This document shows positions 16,743 to 25,710 of a stretch of 64,000 bases of DNA, piece by piece. The stretch is from the NCBI RefSeq assembly GCF_018310695.1, contig NZ_JAGXCY010000002.1, positions 1 to 64,000 on the forward strand, written 5' to 3'. The notes below the pieces were generated by a model. It made no database searches. It had not been told where the DNA came from and saw nothing but the letters and a program-made list of their open reading frames with translations. The position numbers and the translations under genes were made by a program. The stretch's first letter is position 1. Each line of letters opens with the position of its first letter. This DNA is from Paenibacillus sp. Marseille-Q4541. GTDB taxonomy: Bacteria; Bacillota; Bacilli; Paenibacillales; Paenibacillaceae.

Positions 16743-18374
16743 TTACCTGTTGTTGTAACGTTCTAAAGCCGCGGTTTGAATTTCAATGGCTCGGTCCAAA
16801 TTCAGCTGCTTCATTTTTTGTACATAACTTTCATATTGATCAATAGGATCGTTACCCAAAATAATTTTAATGGTCATTTCGTCAACAAGTGTATTGATAT
16901 CGTTCATTATTGTGGCATACTCAGAGCTTTCCTCTGGTGTTGGGGTAATCGGTGGCAGGTTGTACTTGGCAGAATCGGTGTTTTGCCAGATTTCTACGGC
17001 TTCACGTTGCGATTCTAGTGCGAAAAACTGTTCTGCATATCGCTTGTCTTGTACGAATGGACCGTTATAGCTGCTTCTTGCATACAAGGCAATTCCTTGA
17101 GCTGGTGCTAGTTTATCTGGATTTTTCATAAGCAGATCCGTAAATTTTGGATAACCGTCGCTTTCGAGATTATAGCTAACCCCTTCTTGACCAAAGTTAA
17201 AGAACATATGGCCTTCCTCGCTATATCCGTAGTCCAGCATCTTTACCGCAAGCTCCGGATTTTTGGCCATTGATGTAATCGCCACGGTTCCCTCTGAGGA
17301 ATAGGCTTGATTTCTCTGTCCAAATTTTGGCTTGTCCCCTTTGTTTAATACAGGATAAGGTGTTCCAACAAGTACAGCATCCGGATCGTTCGACTCTACG
17401 AGTGGCTGCCACTTCCCAATCCCTGACCCTGAATTACCAACCGATGCTCCTGTTGCACCAGATGCGATATTGCCATCAACGGCTTTCGTATCTGTAGTTG
17501 CGATGTTTTTATCGATCAGCCCTTCTTTATACCAGTCATGGAACAAACTCAGATACTCTTTAAATCCAGCCTCTGCTGGTCCAAATTTCACCTGTCCGTC
17601 TTCCTGGTAGAATCCTCTGGTGACACCAAACGCCCCAAGAAAGGCACCATTGCCTGAATCATTAAAAAACCTTGGCTTACTAACAACGGAAAAGGGAGCG
17701 GATGCCCCTTTCTTTTCTTTAAATGCTCTGAGTGTCGTCGTCCACTCATCAATTGTTTCTGGTACAGGAAGTCCCAGCTCATCCAGCCAATCCTTACGGA
17801 TAATTGGACCTTGGTACACCTTCAAATACTCATCTCCTCTAATAAAAGGGAAGGTATAATAGCTTCCGCTATCTGTCTTGACCATCTTGTCTACATCGGG
17901 ATTTTCCTGCAAATACTTCTTCAGATTCGGAGCATATTTATTGATTAAATCATTTAGTTTAATGATATAACCGTCACTTATAGCCTTCTCAGGACCACCC
18001 GGGAAATCTAGAAAGTTGTATTCGATCATATCGGGCAGATCTCCAGAGGCAAGCATAACGTTTAATGATTCTTTAGCTTGTCCAGTTGGTGGTGCTGTAA
18101 AAGTAAGCGGCACGCCTGTCACCTTTTGCCACTCCTGAAAGAATGGAACTTCCGCATGTGAAGCTTTTACACCAACTAGGTTTCCCGTAATTTCAGCCCA
18201 ATAGGTGAGGGTTTCATCCGTTTTAATAGGATATGTTGTAACTTCAGCTACTACGTCCGTTTCTCCGGTGTTTTCGTCTTTTGGGCTCTCTGCACTTCCT
18301 CCGTTTCCGGTACAGCCGACTAACAGTGTACCCACCATTAACATGCTGAGCATGGAAGTTAACCATCGTCTCAT
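16743..18374 (-). CDS. Extracellular solute-binding lipoprotein (LplA/YtcQ type)
   Basis: 543 residues with a clean lipoprotein signal ending LVGC (Cys21). Family 1 carbohydrate-binding protein, first gene of the minus-strand transport operon and the natural partner of the two permeases behind it. It brings oligosaccharides, probably unsaturated ones given the GH88 enzyme at the operon end, to the membrane. Start ATG lies 3 bases from a GGGGGTAGG site. It is a close paralogue of the binding protein at 7332-8969; having two suggests two ligands sharing the permeases, or a recent duplication. Confidence 0.93.
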   Translation of the reverse strand: MRRWLTSMLSMLMVGTLLVGCTGNGGSAESPKDENTGETDVVAEVTTYPIKTDETLTYWAEITGNLVGVKASHAEVPFFQEWQKVTGVPLTFTAPPTGQAKESLNVMLASGDLPDMIEYNFLDFPGGPEKAISDGYIIKLNDLINKYAPNLKKYLQENPDVDKMVKTDSGSYYTFPFIRGDEYLKVYQGPIIRKDWLDELGLPVPETIDEWTTTLRAFKEKKGASAPFSVVSKPRFFNDSGNGAFLGAFGVTRGFYQEDGQVKFGPAEAGFKEYLSLFHDWYKEGLIDKNIATTDTKAVDGNIASGATGASVGNSGSGIGKWQPLVESNDPDAVLVGTPYPVLNKGDKPKFGQRNQAYSSEGTVAITSMAKNPELAVKMLDYGYSEEGHMFFNFGQEGVSYNLESDGYPKFTDLLMKNPDKLAPAQGIALYARSSYNGPFVQDKRYAEQFFALESQREAVEIWQNTDSAKYNLPPITPTPEESSEYATIMNDINTLVDEMTIKIILGNDPIDQYESYVQKMKQLNLDRAIEIQTAALERYNNR

Positions 18375-18821
18375 TTGCCTACCCCCGCTTATTTAGGATT
18401 ACGTTGCTATACTCACAGGTTAAGGGCTAGCAGCTTAGCAAGATATGTGCAAAAACTAAAATGGGATGTTTATTTATTTGAAATGCCACTGACAAATTCT
18501 ATAAAGCAATAGGCAATAATCAAAAACTCACTAAAAAATCACCTTCCTGAAATCGTTTGGAAAGATATATTTTCGTATTTAATTCTCATCCTAACTTTTA
18601 AGAAGATAAGTACTGCCTATCGCCTAAGGCATCATAAACTAACTTTATGGATACTTTGTGTGTAACGCACTGATTAAACATCCATTATAAATTCAAATGA
18701 ATTATACTAACTTTTATAAAGTTACTTGACAATATATACTTGATGGTATTATTATATTCTTATACAGAATATTTCAAGACAAATCGTTCAATAATGTAAG
18801 TAAAATCAGGAGGGAATAACA
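18375..18821. promoter_or_regulatory. Divergent intergenic region with promoters
   Basis: AT-rich, 447 bases between the binding-protein operon (minus) and the FMN reductase (plus); no gene seen. On the minus strand TTGATT (18523-18518) and TAGAAT (18501-18496) with 16 bases between form a possible promoter for the sugar operon. On the plus strand TTGACA at 18726-18731 followed by AT-rich TATTAT/TATATT sequences at 18747-18758 is a possible promoter for the reductase, with non-ideal spacing. Confidence 0.4.
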
Positions 18822-19361
18822 ATGTCGAAATTGAATATCGGAATTATTTTGGGAAGCACGCGTCAAGGTCGTTTAAGTCCACAAGTCGGAGAATGGGTTA
18901 AAAAAATCGCTGATCAGCGCGGGGATGCTAATTATGAAATCGTAGATATCGCGGATTTCAAACTTCCTCTATTGGGAGAAGCGGACGCTACAGAACAAGC
19001 GACAGCTTGGAATACGAAACTTGCAAGTTTGGATGGCTTTGTCTTTATCGTTCAAGAATACAACCATAGTATTTCTGCATCCTTAAAAAATGCGCTTGAT
19101 TATGCGCGTGAAGCTTGGAACGACAAAGCGGCTGGTATCGTAAGCTACGGTTCAGTTGGAGGCGCTCGTGCTGCTGAGCATTTGCGTGGAATTTTGGGAG
19201 AATTGTCCGTAGCGGATGTTCGTGTACACCCAGCCCTTTCCCTATTCACTGATTTTGAGAATGGATCAGTTTTCAAACCAGCCGACCTGCATCTCGTAAA
19301 TCTGAATGGCATGCTTGACCAAGTCATTCGATGGAGCGGTGCATTGAAAACTTTGCGCTAA
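18822..19361 (+). CDS. NAD(P)H-dependent FMN reductase
   Basis: 179 residues, flavodoxin-like fold of the NADPH-dependent FMN reductase/azoreductase family (YhdA/ArsH relatives). The phosphate-binding GSTRQGR loop is near residue 12, the EYNHSISASLKNALDY flavin-contact segment is central, and SYGSVGGARAAEHLR follows. Such soluble enzymes reduce quinones, azo compounds or metals using NAD(P)H. A GGAGGG site lies upstream of the ATG. Its own promoter region and a strong terminator make it a single-gene unit. Confidence 0.9.
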   Translation: MSKLNIGIILGSTRQGRLSPQVGEWVKKIADQRGDANYEIVDIADFKLPLLGEADATEQATAWNTKLASLDGFVFIVQEYNHSISASLKNALDYAREAWNDKAAGIVSYGSVGGARAAEHLRGILGELSVADVRVHPALSLFTDFENGSVFKPADLHLVNLNGMLDQVIRWSGALKTLR

Positions 19362-19400
19362 GAGCTTTATCCATTAAAGAGATCAATATGAAGAAGTTAC

Positions 19401-19432
19401 AGCCCTAGTTCGGTTTTCACCGAATTAGGGCT
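19401..19432 (+). terminator. Terminator of the FMN reductase gene
   Basis: Stem of 13 bp (AGCCCTAGTTCGG / CCGAATTAGGGCT, one G-U pair), loop of 6, then CTTTTC. It lies 39 bases after the stop. Confidence 0.85.
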
Positions 19433-19478
19433 CTTTTCTATATGCTTATATATTGAGGCTTTTTCCATTAAATAAAAA

Positions 19479-19499
19479 AAACCGCGGAATCCGCGGTTT
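19479..19499 (-). terminator. Terminator of the small membrane-protein gene
   Basis: Stem AAACCGCGG / CCGCGGTTT with a 3-base loop and a long T-run on the minus strand. It follows the 30-residue gene at 19589-19681 by 90 bases, which supports that gene as a real transcript. Confidence 0.8.
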
Positions 19500-19588
19500 C
19501 ATATGTATTTTGTGCTACTTCGATTATAATATAACTTTATGGTATCTTGTATCACAACATATGTTGGCCATTCGCTGTTACAACGGCA

Positions 19589-19681
19589 TTAGTGGTCATC
19601 TTTTGCAAGTCTGAAAAATAAAGCTGTTGCCCACCAACAACACAATAGTATAACTACAGCCATCATCGTAACGAATTCCAT
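19589..19681 (-). CDS. Small 30-residue single-pass membrane protein
   Basis: ATG at 19681 follows GAGAGGAG by 7 bases and reads 30 codons to TAA. The product begins MEFVTMMAVVILLCCWW, a hydrophobic helix of about 20 residues, and ends with a short charged tail (RLAKDDH). This is the shape of a one-helix membrane protein, such as a small regulatory subunit or a toxin of a type I pair, but no known family was recognised. A terminator follows at 19479-19499. Ribosome site plus terminator are the evidence; no homologue was checked. Confidence 0.5.
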   Translation of the reverse strand: MEFVTMMAVVILLCCWWATALFFRLAKDDH

Positions 19682-19750
19682 CTGGTTGCTCCTCTCATAT
19701 GCCTTTTCACTTATTGTAAAGTAAAAAAGATACAAAATGGCTTAGTAATC

Positions 19751-19768
19751 TTGACAACAATATGTCAA
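19751..19768. promoter_or_regulatory. Perfect inverted repeat, possible operator
   Basis: TTGACA-N6-TGTCAA is an exact palindrome between two small membrane-protein genes, about 70 bases upstream of the 30-residue gene. Each arm also resembles a -35 box, so repressor binding there could block transcription. The regulator is unknown. Confidence 0.35.
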
Positions 19769-19797
19769 TTTAGAAGATCTTATTTGAAGAGAGAGGA

Positions 19798-19995
19798 TTA
19801 GTCTACGATCAACACCCACATGATAATAAAAGCAATAATCGCTATTAGATAAAATAATACAATTTTCGAAATATTCTCCTTCGCTTTACTTTCATACTCA
19901 TGGTTTTGCTTTGCATTTTCTTTTGACAATCCGACGAGTACGGTTCCAACTCCTCCAATTAATGCGACGATGATAACAATCACATACATAGCCAA
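19798..19995 (-). CDS. Small two-helix membrane protein
   Basis: 65 residues: a hydrophobic helix at about 4-24, a charged middle (KENAKQNHEYESKAKE) and a second helix at about 44-64. Not assigned to a known family. The TTG at 19995 lies 6 bases from AAGGCGGG; an ATG two codons later would be 12 bases away. It lies upstream of the 30-residue membrane-protein gene on the same strand and may be linked to it. Confidence 0.65.
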   Translation of the reverse strand: MAMYVIVIIVALIGGVGTVLVGLSKENAKQNHEYESKAKENISKIVLFYLIAIIAFIIMWVLIVD

Positions 19996-20136
19996 TTTAA
20001 TCCCGCCTTATATAAGATTTAGTTAAGATTTATGAATGACTGAAGGGTTTTAGTTACATTCTGTCTGGAAATAATATGTATACATTCTAAAAAAGCGACG
20101 TGATTTAGCAAAATGATAAAGGAGATGACTAAGATT

Positions 20137-20673
20137 ATGGGCATTACACATACAGCTTTATTGATTATTGACATGCAATCTGGTTCATTTCTGGAGGAGA
20201 AGCCTATATGGAAATCCGATACCTTATTTAATAATATAAACCTGCTCATATCTATGGCTGACAGCAAAAGAGTACCTGTATTTCTTACGAAACATAACGG
20301 TAAAAAAGGAAGTCTTACTGAAAAGGGAACACCTGGATGGGAGATCCATCCTTCTATTCCTCTTACAGGCAAGGAAATCATTATTGAAAAAAACCATCCT
20401 GATGCTTTTCATCAAACCTGTCTTGAACAACAATTAGCCGCAAAAAATATCAAGCGTATTATCATAGCTGGAATTCAATCGGAAATATGTGTAGATGCGA
20501 CTTGCCGAAGAGCTTTTAGTATTGGGTATGACGTTGTTCTTGTTCAAGATGGGCACAGTACCAAAGATTCAAGTATTATAAATGCAGAACACATCATTAA
20601 ACATCATAACCAAGTTATGAAAGATTGGTTTGCCTCCATTATGGTTACAGATGATATCTTGTTCATGTTCTAA
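20137..20673 (+). CDS. Isochorismatase-family cysteine hydrolase
   Basis: About 178 residues of the isochorismatase-like superfamily (nicotinamidase and related amidases). The catalytic triad is visible: Asp in LLIIDMQ, Lys in EKNHPDAF, and Cys in SEICVDATCR. These enzymes hydrolyse amides such as nicotinamide, N-carbamoyl compounds or isochorismate; the exact substrate is not readable. The ATG at 20137 follows AAAGGAG by 12 bases; ATGs at 20113 and 20125 lack usable spacing. It is not obviously in an operon; an AraC regulator follows after about 150 bases on the same strand. Confidence 0.88.
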   Translation: MGITHTALLIIDMQSGSFLEEKPIWKSDTLFNNINLLISMADSKRVPVFLTKHNGKKGSLTEKGTPGWEIHPSIPLTGKEIIIEKNHPDAFHQTCLEQQLAAKNIKRIIIAGIQSEICVDATCRRAFSIGYDVVLVQDGHSTKDSSIINAEHIIKHHNQVMKDWFASIMVTDDILFMF

Positions 20674-20831
20674 AGGATCATAGAACTTTCATTCATTGTT
20701 ATCACGAAATCTCGTCAATATTGTACCCCTTCACCTTTCTCCTCAAGAATTTTTCTCTATCAATAGTTCTGATTATATAGATGTTATCATAAATGTAAAT
20801 GCTTTCAATAATCTTGAAAGAAGGAATCGAC

Positions 20832-21713
20832 ATGTCGAGCCTACAAAGTATTGATTTACATCGATACCCGCTTTATCTAGCCTATCGTCGGAGCAGCGTG
20901 TCCCCAGATCATTTCAAAGGGGTATTCCATGCCCATCAAGGATTAGAGTTGCTGTTCATACATCAGGGGAGCGGACACATCATATTAGGTCAGAAGAGTT
21001 ACGAGATCACAGCGGGAATGCTCTGTGTCTTTCAACCTTTTCAATTACATCATGTGAAAGTAAACATGAGTACGGATATACCGTTCATTCGTTCTATTGT
21101 CCATTTTGAACCCGCAGTGTATGAACCATTTTTTGAAAAATGGCCTGCTTTAAAACAATTTTTCACTCATCTTCATGCTCATCAGCTTACGTCACCATGT
21201 ATTTATGGTCTGGATGAATCTTCTGATCTATTTTCACTCATTTCCGATATGCAAGAAAGGCTTACACATCTTATAAAAGCTAACGATGTAGAAGAATTTT
21301 CACTCTTCCTTATCGTATTGTTTCGTTCCTTGAAAACACAATGGAAAATGCATGGAAATAGCTCCCTGCCTGCAATAACACGAAGAAGCCACCAAGCAGA
21401 AGCTATGCTAAGGTGGCTCGAACAGCACTATAAGGAGCCTCTTCGTCTCGAACACATGGCAGATGAGCTTCATTTTTCTCCTTACCATCTCTCACATATA
21501 TTCAAAGCTACTATAGGCGGAAGCATTTCAGAATACGTTGCTGCTCGGAGAGTCCAAGAAGCTATCAAGCGTTTGACCTCAAGTGATGATACCATCGCAC
21601 AGATTAGTGAAGAATTAGGGATCACGAGTCCTTCTTATTTCTGCAAAATGTTTAAGGAGCATATGGGAGATACACCTCATCAATTTCGTAAGAAATGGAA
21701 ACAAATGAATTAA
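20832..21713 (+). CDS. AraC-family regulator with cupin sensor domain
   Basis: 293 residues. An N-terminal cupin-like AraC-binding domain (His residues in VFHAHQGLELLFI, then FQPFQLHHV) is followed by two helix-turn-helix motifs in the last 100 residues (MADELHFSPYHLSHIFKATIGG and ISEELGITSPSYFCKMFKEHMG). ATG at 20832 with AGAAGG upstream. It faces the oxidoreductase gene tail to tail with no gap. Likely senses a sugar-related ligand; whether it controls that oxidoreductase is inference. Confidence 0.9.
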   Translation: MSSLQSIDLHRYPLYLAYRRSSVSPDHFKGVFHAHQGLELLFIHQGSGHIILGQKSYEITAGMLCVFQPFQLHHVKVNMSTDIPFIRSIVHFEPAVYEPFFEKWPALKQFFTHLHAHQLTSPCIYGLDESSDLFSLISDMQERLTHLIKANDVEEFSLFLIVLFRSLKTQWKMHGNSSLPAITRRSHQAEAMLRWLEQHYKEPLRLEHMADELHFSPYHLSHIFKATIGGSISEYVAARRVQEAIKRLTSSDDTIAQISEELGITSPSYFCKMFKEHMGDTPHQFRKKWKQMN

Positions 21714-22865
21714 CTACTTAAATTCGCTTCCCATCGTGATAGGACGATCTTGAAATTGATCAACGGACACCTTTTTCTCATAAAAATGTATCGCATGTTG
21801 CTGTATCCCTTCCCTTGTATAGAACGGATCTTCTGGGCTTATAGGAAACGTTACTTTCTCTCCTGTACTTGCAGATTTATAGATGCCTACGATTAATTCC
21901 AGAGTAGAACGACCACTATCTCCATCGATTAGAACACCCGTACCTGTCTCAATGGCGGTTAACACATTATCAATCTGTCCCACATGACTTTCATATGTTA
22001 CGTCCGGGAGAGTGTCATATCTAGACTGAATGAGTTCTTCTAATTCCGGATTATTTTCCGGAAATCCGTGGGGCTGCGAATGTGAAGCCGTAACCCTCCA
22101 TGGGGCAGATACCCTTGCTTTGGAACCCTGGAATATCAGTTGCTGTTCTTCCCCATGATGAACCACTGAACTAGTAATTCCAGCTAACGCTCCGCTTGGA
22201 TAACGTAACATCGCAATGGATATGTCTTCCACCTCCGCGTTATCATGCGATACATTACCCATGAACGCCTGTACTTCGCTTGGCTTTCCCATCATCCAAA
22301 GTAATGCATCAATATGATGAACAGCATGATTTAGCGTACAACCGCCGCCTTCCTTTTCCCATGTCCCTCGCCACCAGAGGTCGTAATAACAATGACCGCG
22401 CCACCAAAAGGAATCGACTTGGGCATGAACAATTTTGCCGATCAACTCTTCCTGCAAGATGGAATGCAGTTTCATCATTGGGGTCTTAAACCTGTTCTGT
22501 GCAATCACAGATAATACTTTATTATTTGCTAATGCTGCCGCATTCATTGCATCGCATTCTTGCAGTGAAGATGCCATCGGTTTCTCTACAATGACATGTT
22601 TTCCTGCTTGTAAAAAATCTACCGTAATCGGTGCATGTGTATAGGGAGGAGTACAAACAGATACGACATCAATATCTTCCTGAAGTAGTTCTTGATACGA
22701 GGTTATTGCCTTTGCGTCCAATTGGTGCTTGTCAATCTTGGCTTGCGCTTTACCTTCAAAACTGTCTGCAACCGCAACAATCTTGCAACGCTTTGGAAAT
22801 TGTAAATAACCTTCAATATGCGCTGATGAAATGGCCCCAGCTCCAATAATAGCCACGTTTAGCAT
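21714..22865 (-). CDS. Gfo/Idh/MocA-family oxidoreductase
   Basis: 383 residues. N-terminal Rossmann fold with GAGAISSAHIEGY and the EKPMA motif that holds the catalytic lysine; C-terminal alpha/beta domain with the HAVHHIDALLWMMG segment carrying the family His. Members oxidise or epimerise sugars, inositols or glycosides with NAD(P). Start ATG follows AAGGAGG by 9 bases. Transcribed alone, convergent with an AraC regulator with adjacent stop codons. Confidence 0.9.
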   Translation of the reverse strand: MLNVAIIGAGAISSAHIEGYLQFPKRCKIVAVADSFEGKAQAKIDKHQLDAKAITSYQELLQEDIDVVSVCTPPYTHAPITVDFLQAGKHVIVEKPMASSLQECDAMNAAALANNKVLSVIAQNRFKTPMMKLHSILQEELIGKIVHAQVDSFWWRGHCYYDLWWRGTWEKEGGGCTLNHAVHHIDALLWMMGKPSEVQAFMGNVSHDNAEVEDISIAMLRYPSGALAGITSSVVHHGEEQQLIFQGSKARVSAPWRVTASHSQPHGFPENNPELEELIQSRYDTLPDVTYESHVGQIDNVLTAIETGTGVLIDGDSGRSTLELIVGIYKSASTGEKVTFPISPEDPFYTREGIQQHAIHFYEKKVSVDQFQDRPITMGSEFK

Positions 22866-23023
22866 GATGCATAGCCTCCTTCTTTCATTAGAAAGTACTA
22901 TATTACCTATACCTCACTGTATCATCAGCTCCGCATTCATTGTCGTTGTACTTTGCTCAAAAATAACACTACTTTGCGGTCTAGTTTGAAAAGAAAAGGC
23001 GTATTCCGTCATACGTAATGTAG

Positions 23024-23056
23024 AAAAAAAGCACCCTACCTTCCGGCGAGTGCTTT
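23024..23056 (-). terminator. Terminator of the exporter/two-component operon
   Basis: On the minus strand an imperfect hairpin (arms near 23055-23047 and 23040-23031, AGCACTCGCC against GGTAGGGTGC) is followed by seven Ts. It lies 60 bases after the histidine kinase stop. Confidence 0.7.
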
Positions 23057-23115
23057 CGTAGTGTGATACATACCATTGTCTATGAACGACTGGCCCGGTG
23101 TAGCAACCATGTTCT

Positions 23116-24210
23116 CTAGAAGCTAGGTAACACTCGGTCATGTTCGGGCACTGCGACTAAAGGTAACCATACGGTAAATGTCGTTCCTTTCCCTAGTGAG
23201 CTCGTGACACTCACGTTTCCTCCGTGCATCTTTACAATTTTTTCAATAATCGAAAGTCCGAGTCCACTTCCACCACTGGCATGGGTTCTTGATTTATCCG
23301 CTTTATAAAATCTTTCAAAAATATGTTCTTGATCCTCCGCAGATATCCCAATACCTGTATCCTCTATCCTGACGATCGCTTCTTCATCATTAGCTTCCAA
23401 GAAAACTTGGATTGTTCCTTTAACTGGAGTAAATTTAATCGCATTGTGAAGAAGATTCACCCATACTTGAGATAACAAATCCGGGTCTGCTTCAATGTTT
23501 GTCTGCTGTAGATCCACAATCATTTCCAAATCTTTATCGAGCCATTGCGGCTCACAGGCAAGGATCATCGTCTGAATCTGTTTATCAAGCCTCATGGGTA
23601 CAGGATAAAACGGATGCTGCTCCGAATCGAGCGACGCAAGTCGAAGCATGTTTTCTGACAATTTGGACAGCCGGACACTTTCTTTTTCGATGATTTCTAA
23701 ATAATGATTTCTCATCTCTGGACTTAGCCCTTCCTCTTTTAATACTCTTGCAAACCCACTAATGGAGGTTAGAGGAGACTGAATTTCATGTGAAACATCC
23801 GAAATAAAATCTTGACGCATGGATTCCAGTTTACCCAGGTCAGCTGCCATATCATTAATACTATGAATCAAATGATTCATTGGCCCTTCGTCAAATCGCT
23901 CAGGAAGCTGAATCATCACTTGAAAATCACCTTTTGCGATTCTTCTCAGCGCTTCGGTAATCGACTGATAGAATACCCGTTGCCGTTTACTCACAAATTT
24001 AGACAAAATGTACATCAATAATCCAAACAAAAAGAAGCCAAGAAGCGAATTCAATAATTGTAGTAGCAGAGGAGATAGATGCAATCCGAGCGATGAAGTC
24101 AGGAAAAATGCGACGGACCAACAAATCAAAAGAGCGATCGTTACCCAGAGGAGGCCCATGATAAACTTAAATATAGCTTTTGCGTTAGTAGTCGATGGGC
24201 CTCTTCTCAT
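23116..24210 (-). CDS. HAMP-type sensor histidine kinase
   Basis: 364 residues. Two transmembrane segments (about 13-38 and 46-71) with only a short outside loop, then HAMP (about 72-130), the phospho-acceptor helix with His141 in SHEIQSPLTS, and an ATPase domain with N-box LLHNAIKFT, DTGIGI and GSGLGLSI. The tiny loop suggests it senses signals in the membrane or through the neighbouring ABC exporter. It overlaps the response regulator stop by 4 bases and is the last gene of the operon. Confidence 0.92.
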   Translation of the reverse strand: MRRGPSTTNAKAIFKFIMGLLWVTIALLICWSVAFFLTSSLGLHLSPLLLQLLNSLLGFFLFGLLMYILSKFVSKRQRVFYQSITEALRRIAKGDFQVMIQLPERFDEGPMNHLIHSINDMAADLGKLESMRQDFISDVSHEIQSPLTSISGFARVLKEEGLSPEMRNHYLEIIEKESVRLSKLSENMLRLASLDSEQHPFYPVPMRLDKQIQTMILACEPQWLDKDLEMIVDLQQTNIEADPDLLSQVWVNLLHNAIKFTPVKGTIQVFLEANDEEAIVRIEDTGIGISAEDQEHIFERFYKADKSRTHASGGSGLGLSIIEKIVKMHGGNVSVTSSLGKGTTFTVWLPLVAVPEHDRVLPSF

Positions 24211-24884
24211 CGTTTCACCTCAAGGCGGTAGCCCAAACCACGTATTGTTCGAATCTGAAATGCATGATTTTCTGATTTGAACCGTTCCCTTAACCGCCCG
24301 ATATGTACATCTATCGTGCGTTCTTCTCCTTCATAGTCAAATCCCCATATTAGCTCAATGAGCTGATCGCGGGGAAAGGTTTTGCCAGGATAACTCGCCA
24401 GCAGGAATAACAATTCAAACTCCTTTAGAGGAAGCGTGAGGGCTTCCTCCCCGTCATAACATTCGAACGTATTATGATCCAGCCTAAGATCGCCAATTTG
24501 GATTTGTTGCGAAGCCGCAATACGATACCGCTTCAGCAACGCCTTCACCCGGACGATCAACTCTAATGGATCAAAAGGTTTAACAAGATAATCATCCGTA
24601 CCAAGTTCAAAGCCTCTGACCTTATGAGTAATTTCACCCTTCGCCGTCAGCATAAGCAGTGGGATGTTGTTATAATCGTCAGCTAATTCTTTGCACAGCT
24701 CCCAGCCATCCATACCAGGCATCATGATGTCCAGAATGACAAGGTCAGCTTTAACGGACTCCAATACTTTCAGTGCTTCTTGTCCGTTTGAAGCTTCCGT
24801 GGTACTGAAACCTTCAGTCTTCAGTACATGACTTACCAGTTCGCGAATGTGGGGATCATCATCAACAACAAGAATCATTGGCAT
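24207..24884 (-). CDS. OmpR/PhoB-family response regulator
   Basis: 225 residues. Receiver domain with acidic triad Asp8-10, phospho-acceptor Asp52 (LDIMMPG) and Lys in VKPFDP; C-terminal winged helix with RTIDVHIGRLRERF and GYRLEVKR. ATG at 24884 lies 8 bases past AAGGAG; an in-frame GTG three codons earlier is less well placed. Partner of the kinase that overlaps its end. It presumably controls the ABC exporter operon of which it is part. Confidence 0.93.
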   Translation of the reverse strand: MPMILVVDDDPHIRELVSHVLKTEGFSTTEASNGQEALKVLESVKADLVILDIMMPGMDGWELCKELADDYNNIPLLMLTAKGEITHKVRGFELGTDDYLVKPFDPLELIVRVKALLKRYRIAASQQIQIGDLRLDHNTFECYDGEEALTLPLKEFELLFLLASYPGKTFPRDQLIELIWGFDYEGEERTIDVHIGRLRERFKSENHAFQIRTIRGLGYRLEVKR

Positions 24885-24915
24885 GAGATACACTCCTTAT
24901 TCTATATAAATATCA

Positions 24916-25710
24916 TTATCGATTTCGTTCCGATCTCGTAAACATCAATGTTCCCACAATCGTAAAAATGAGAAAGAATCCAGTCATTACTAACAGGTTA
25001 GTAACGGGATGATGAATAACAATTTGATCATATATGGGTGTACCGGCATAAAATACAGCGCGTGCTAAGTCGACACAGTAGGTCATCGGCATCAATTTAG
25101 CGAGAAAACCCAGAATTCCAGTAGAATGCTGAATCGGGATCATCGCTCCAGAGAGAAACATTTGTGGCATAATGATCATCATCGATCCCATATCTGCCGT
25201 TTTACTGTCTTGCACAAAACCGATGAAAAAAATGCCAAGCGCTCCACCCACTAAACAGAACAGTGGCGAGATCAGAAACAGGTAAACAATATGCATGCCA
25301 CCAAGAGGAATTTGCATCAGGAGAGCCACAACCAGGATTCCGATCAGGCCAACAAGACTTGCAAAGCTTGAGCCGATCATTTTACCCAGAATAATAGAAT
25401 ATCTGGATATCGGTGAAACGTAAAGTTCTTGCGTGAAATTCTGGTTTCGTTCTTCAATTAAAGAGCTCATTCCGCTAATAAGTCCTGTGAAGAGACTATT
25501 CACAATCATACCAATCATCATAAATTGTAGAAAATTATAGCCTAGGCCTGCCGCCATATTTTGTGATAAACTTCCGCCCATAATACCGATAAATATAACA
25601 GGTATCAAAATATTGACGCCGAGATGCGTTGGGTTCTTAATACTTTTGGTAATCTCCCGTGCTGCTATGGCAAAGATTGCATTACCTTCTTTTTTTGTTG
25701 AAGCTATCAT
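24916..25710 (-). CDS. ABC-2 type exporter permease (DrrB-like)
   Basis: 264 residues, six hydrophobic segments, ABC-2 membrane family with the SSLIEERNQNFTQELYVSPISR signature before the third helix. It forms the channel of a daunorubicin-resistance-type exporter with the ATPase encoded just upstream, which it overlaps by 4 bases. Likely exports a hydrophobic drug or lipid. Confidence 0.9.
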   Translation of the reverse strand: MIASTKKEGNAIFAIAAREITKSIKNPTHLGVNILIPVIFIGIMGGSLSQNMAAGLGYNFLQFMMIGMIVNSLFTGLISGMSSLIEERNQNFTQELYVSPISRYSIILGKMIGSSFASLVGLIGILVVALLMQIPLGGMHIVYLFLISPLFCLVGGALGIFFIGFVQDSKTADMGSMMIIMPQMFLSGAMIPIQHSTGILGFLAKLMPMTYCVDLARAVFYAGTPIYDQIVIHHPVTNLLVMTGFFLIFTIVGTLMFTRSERNR

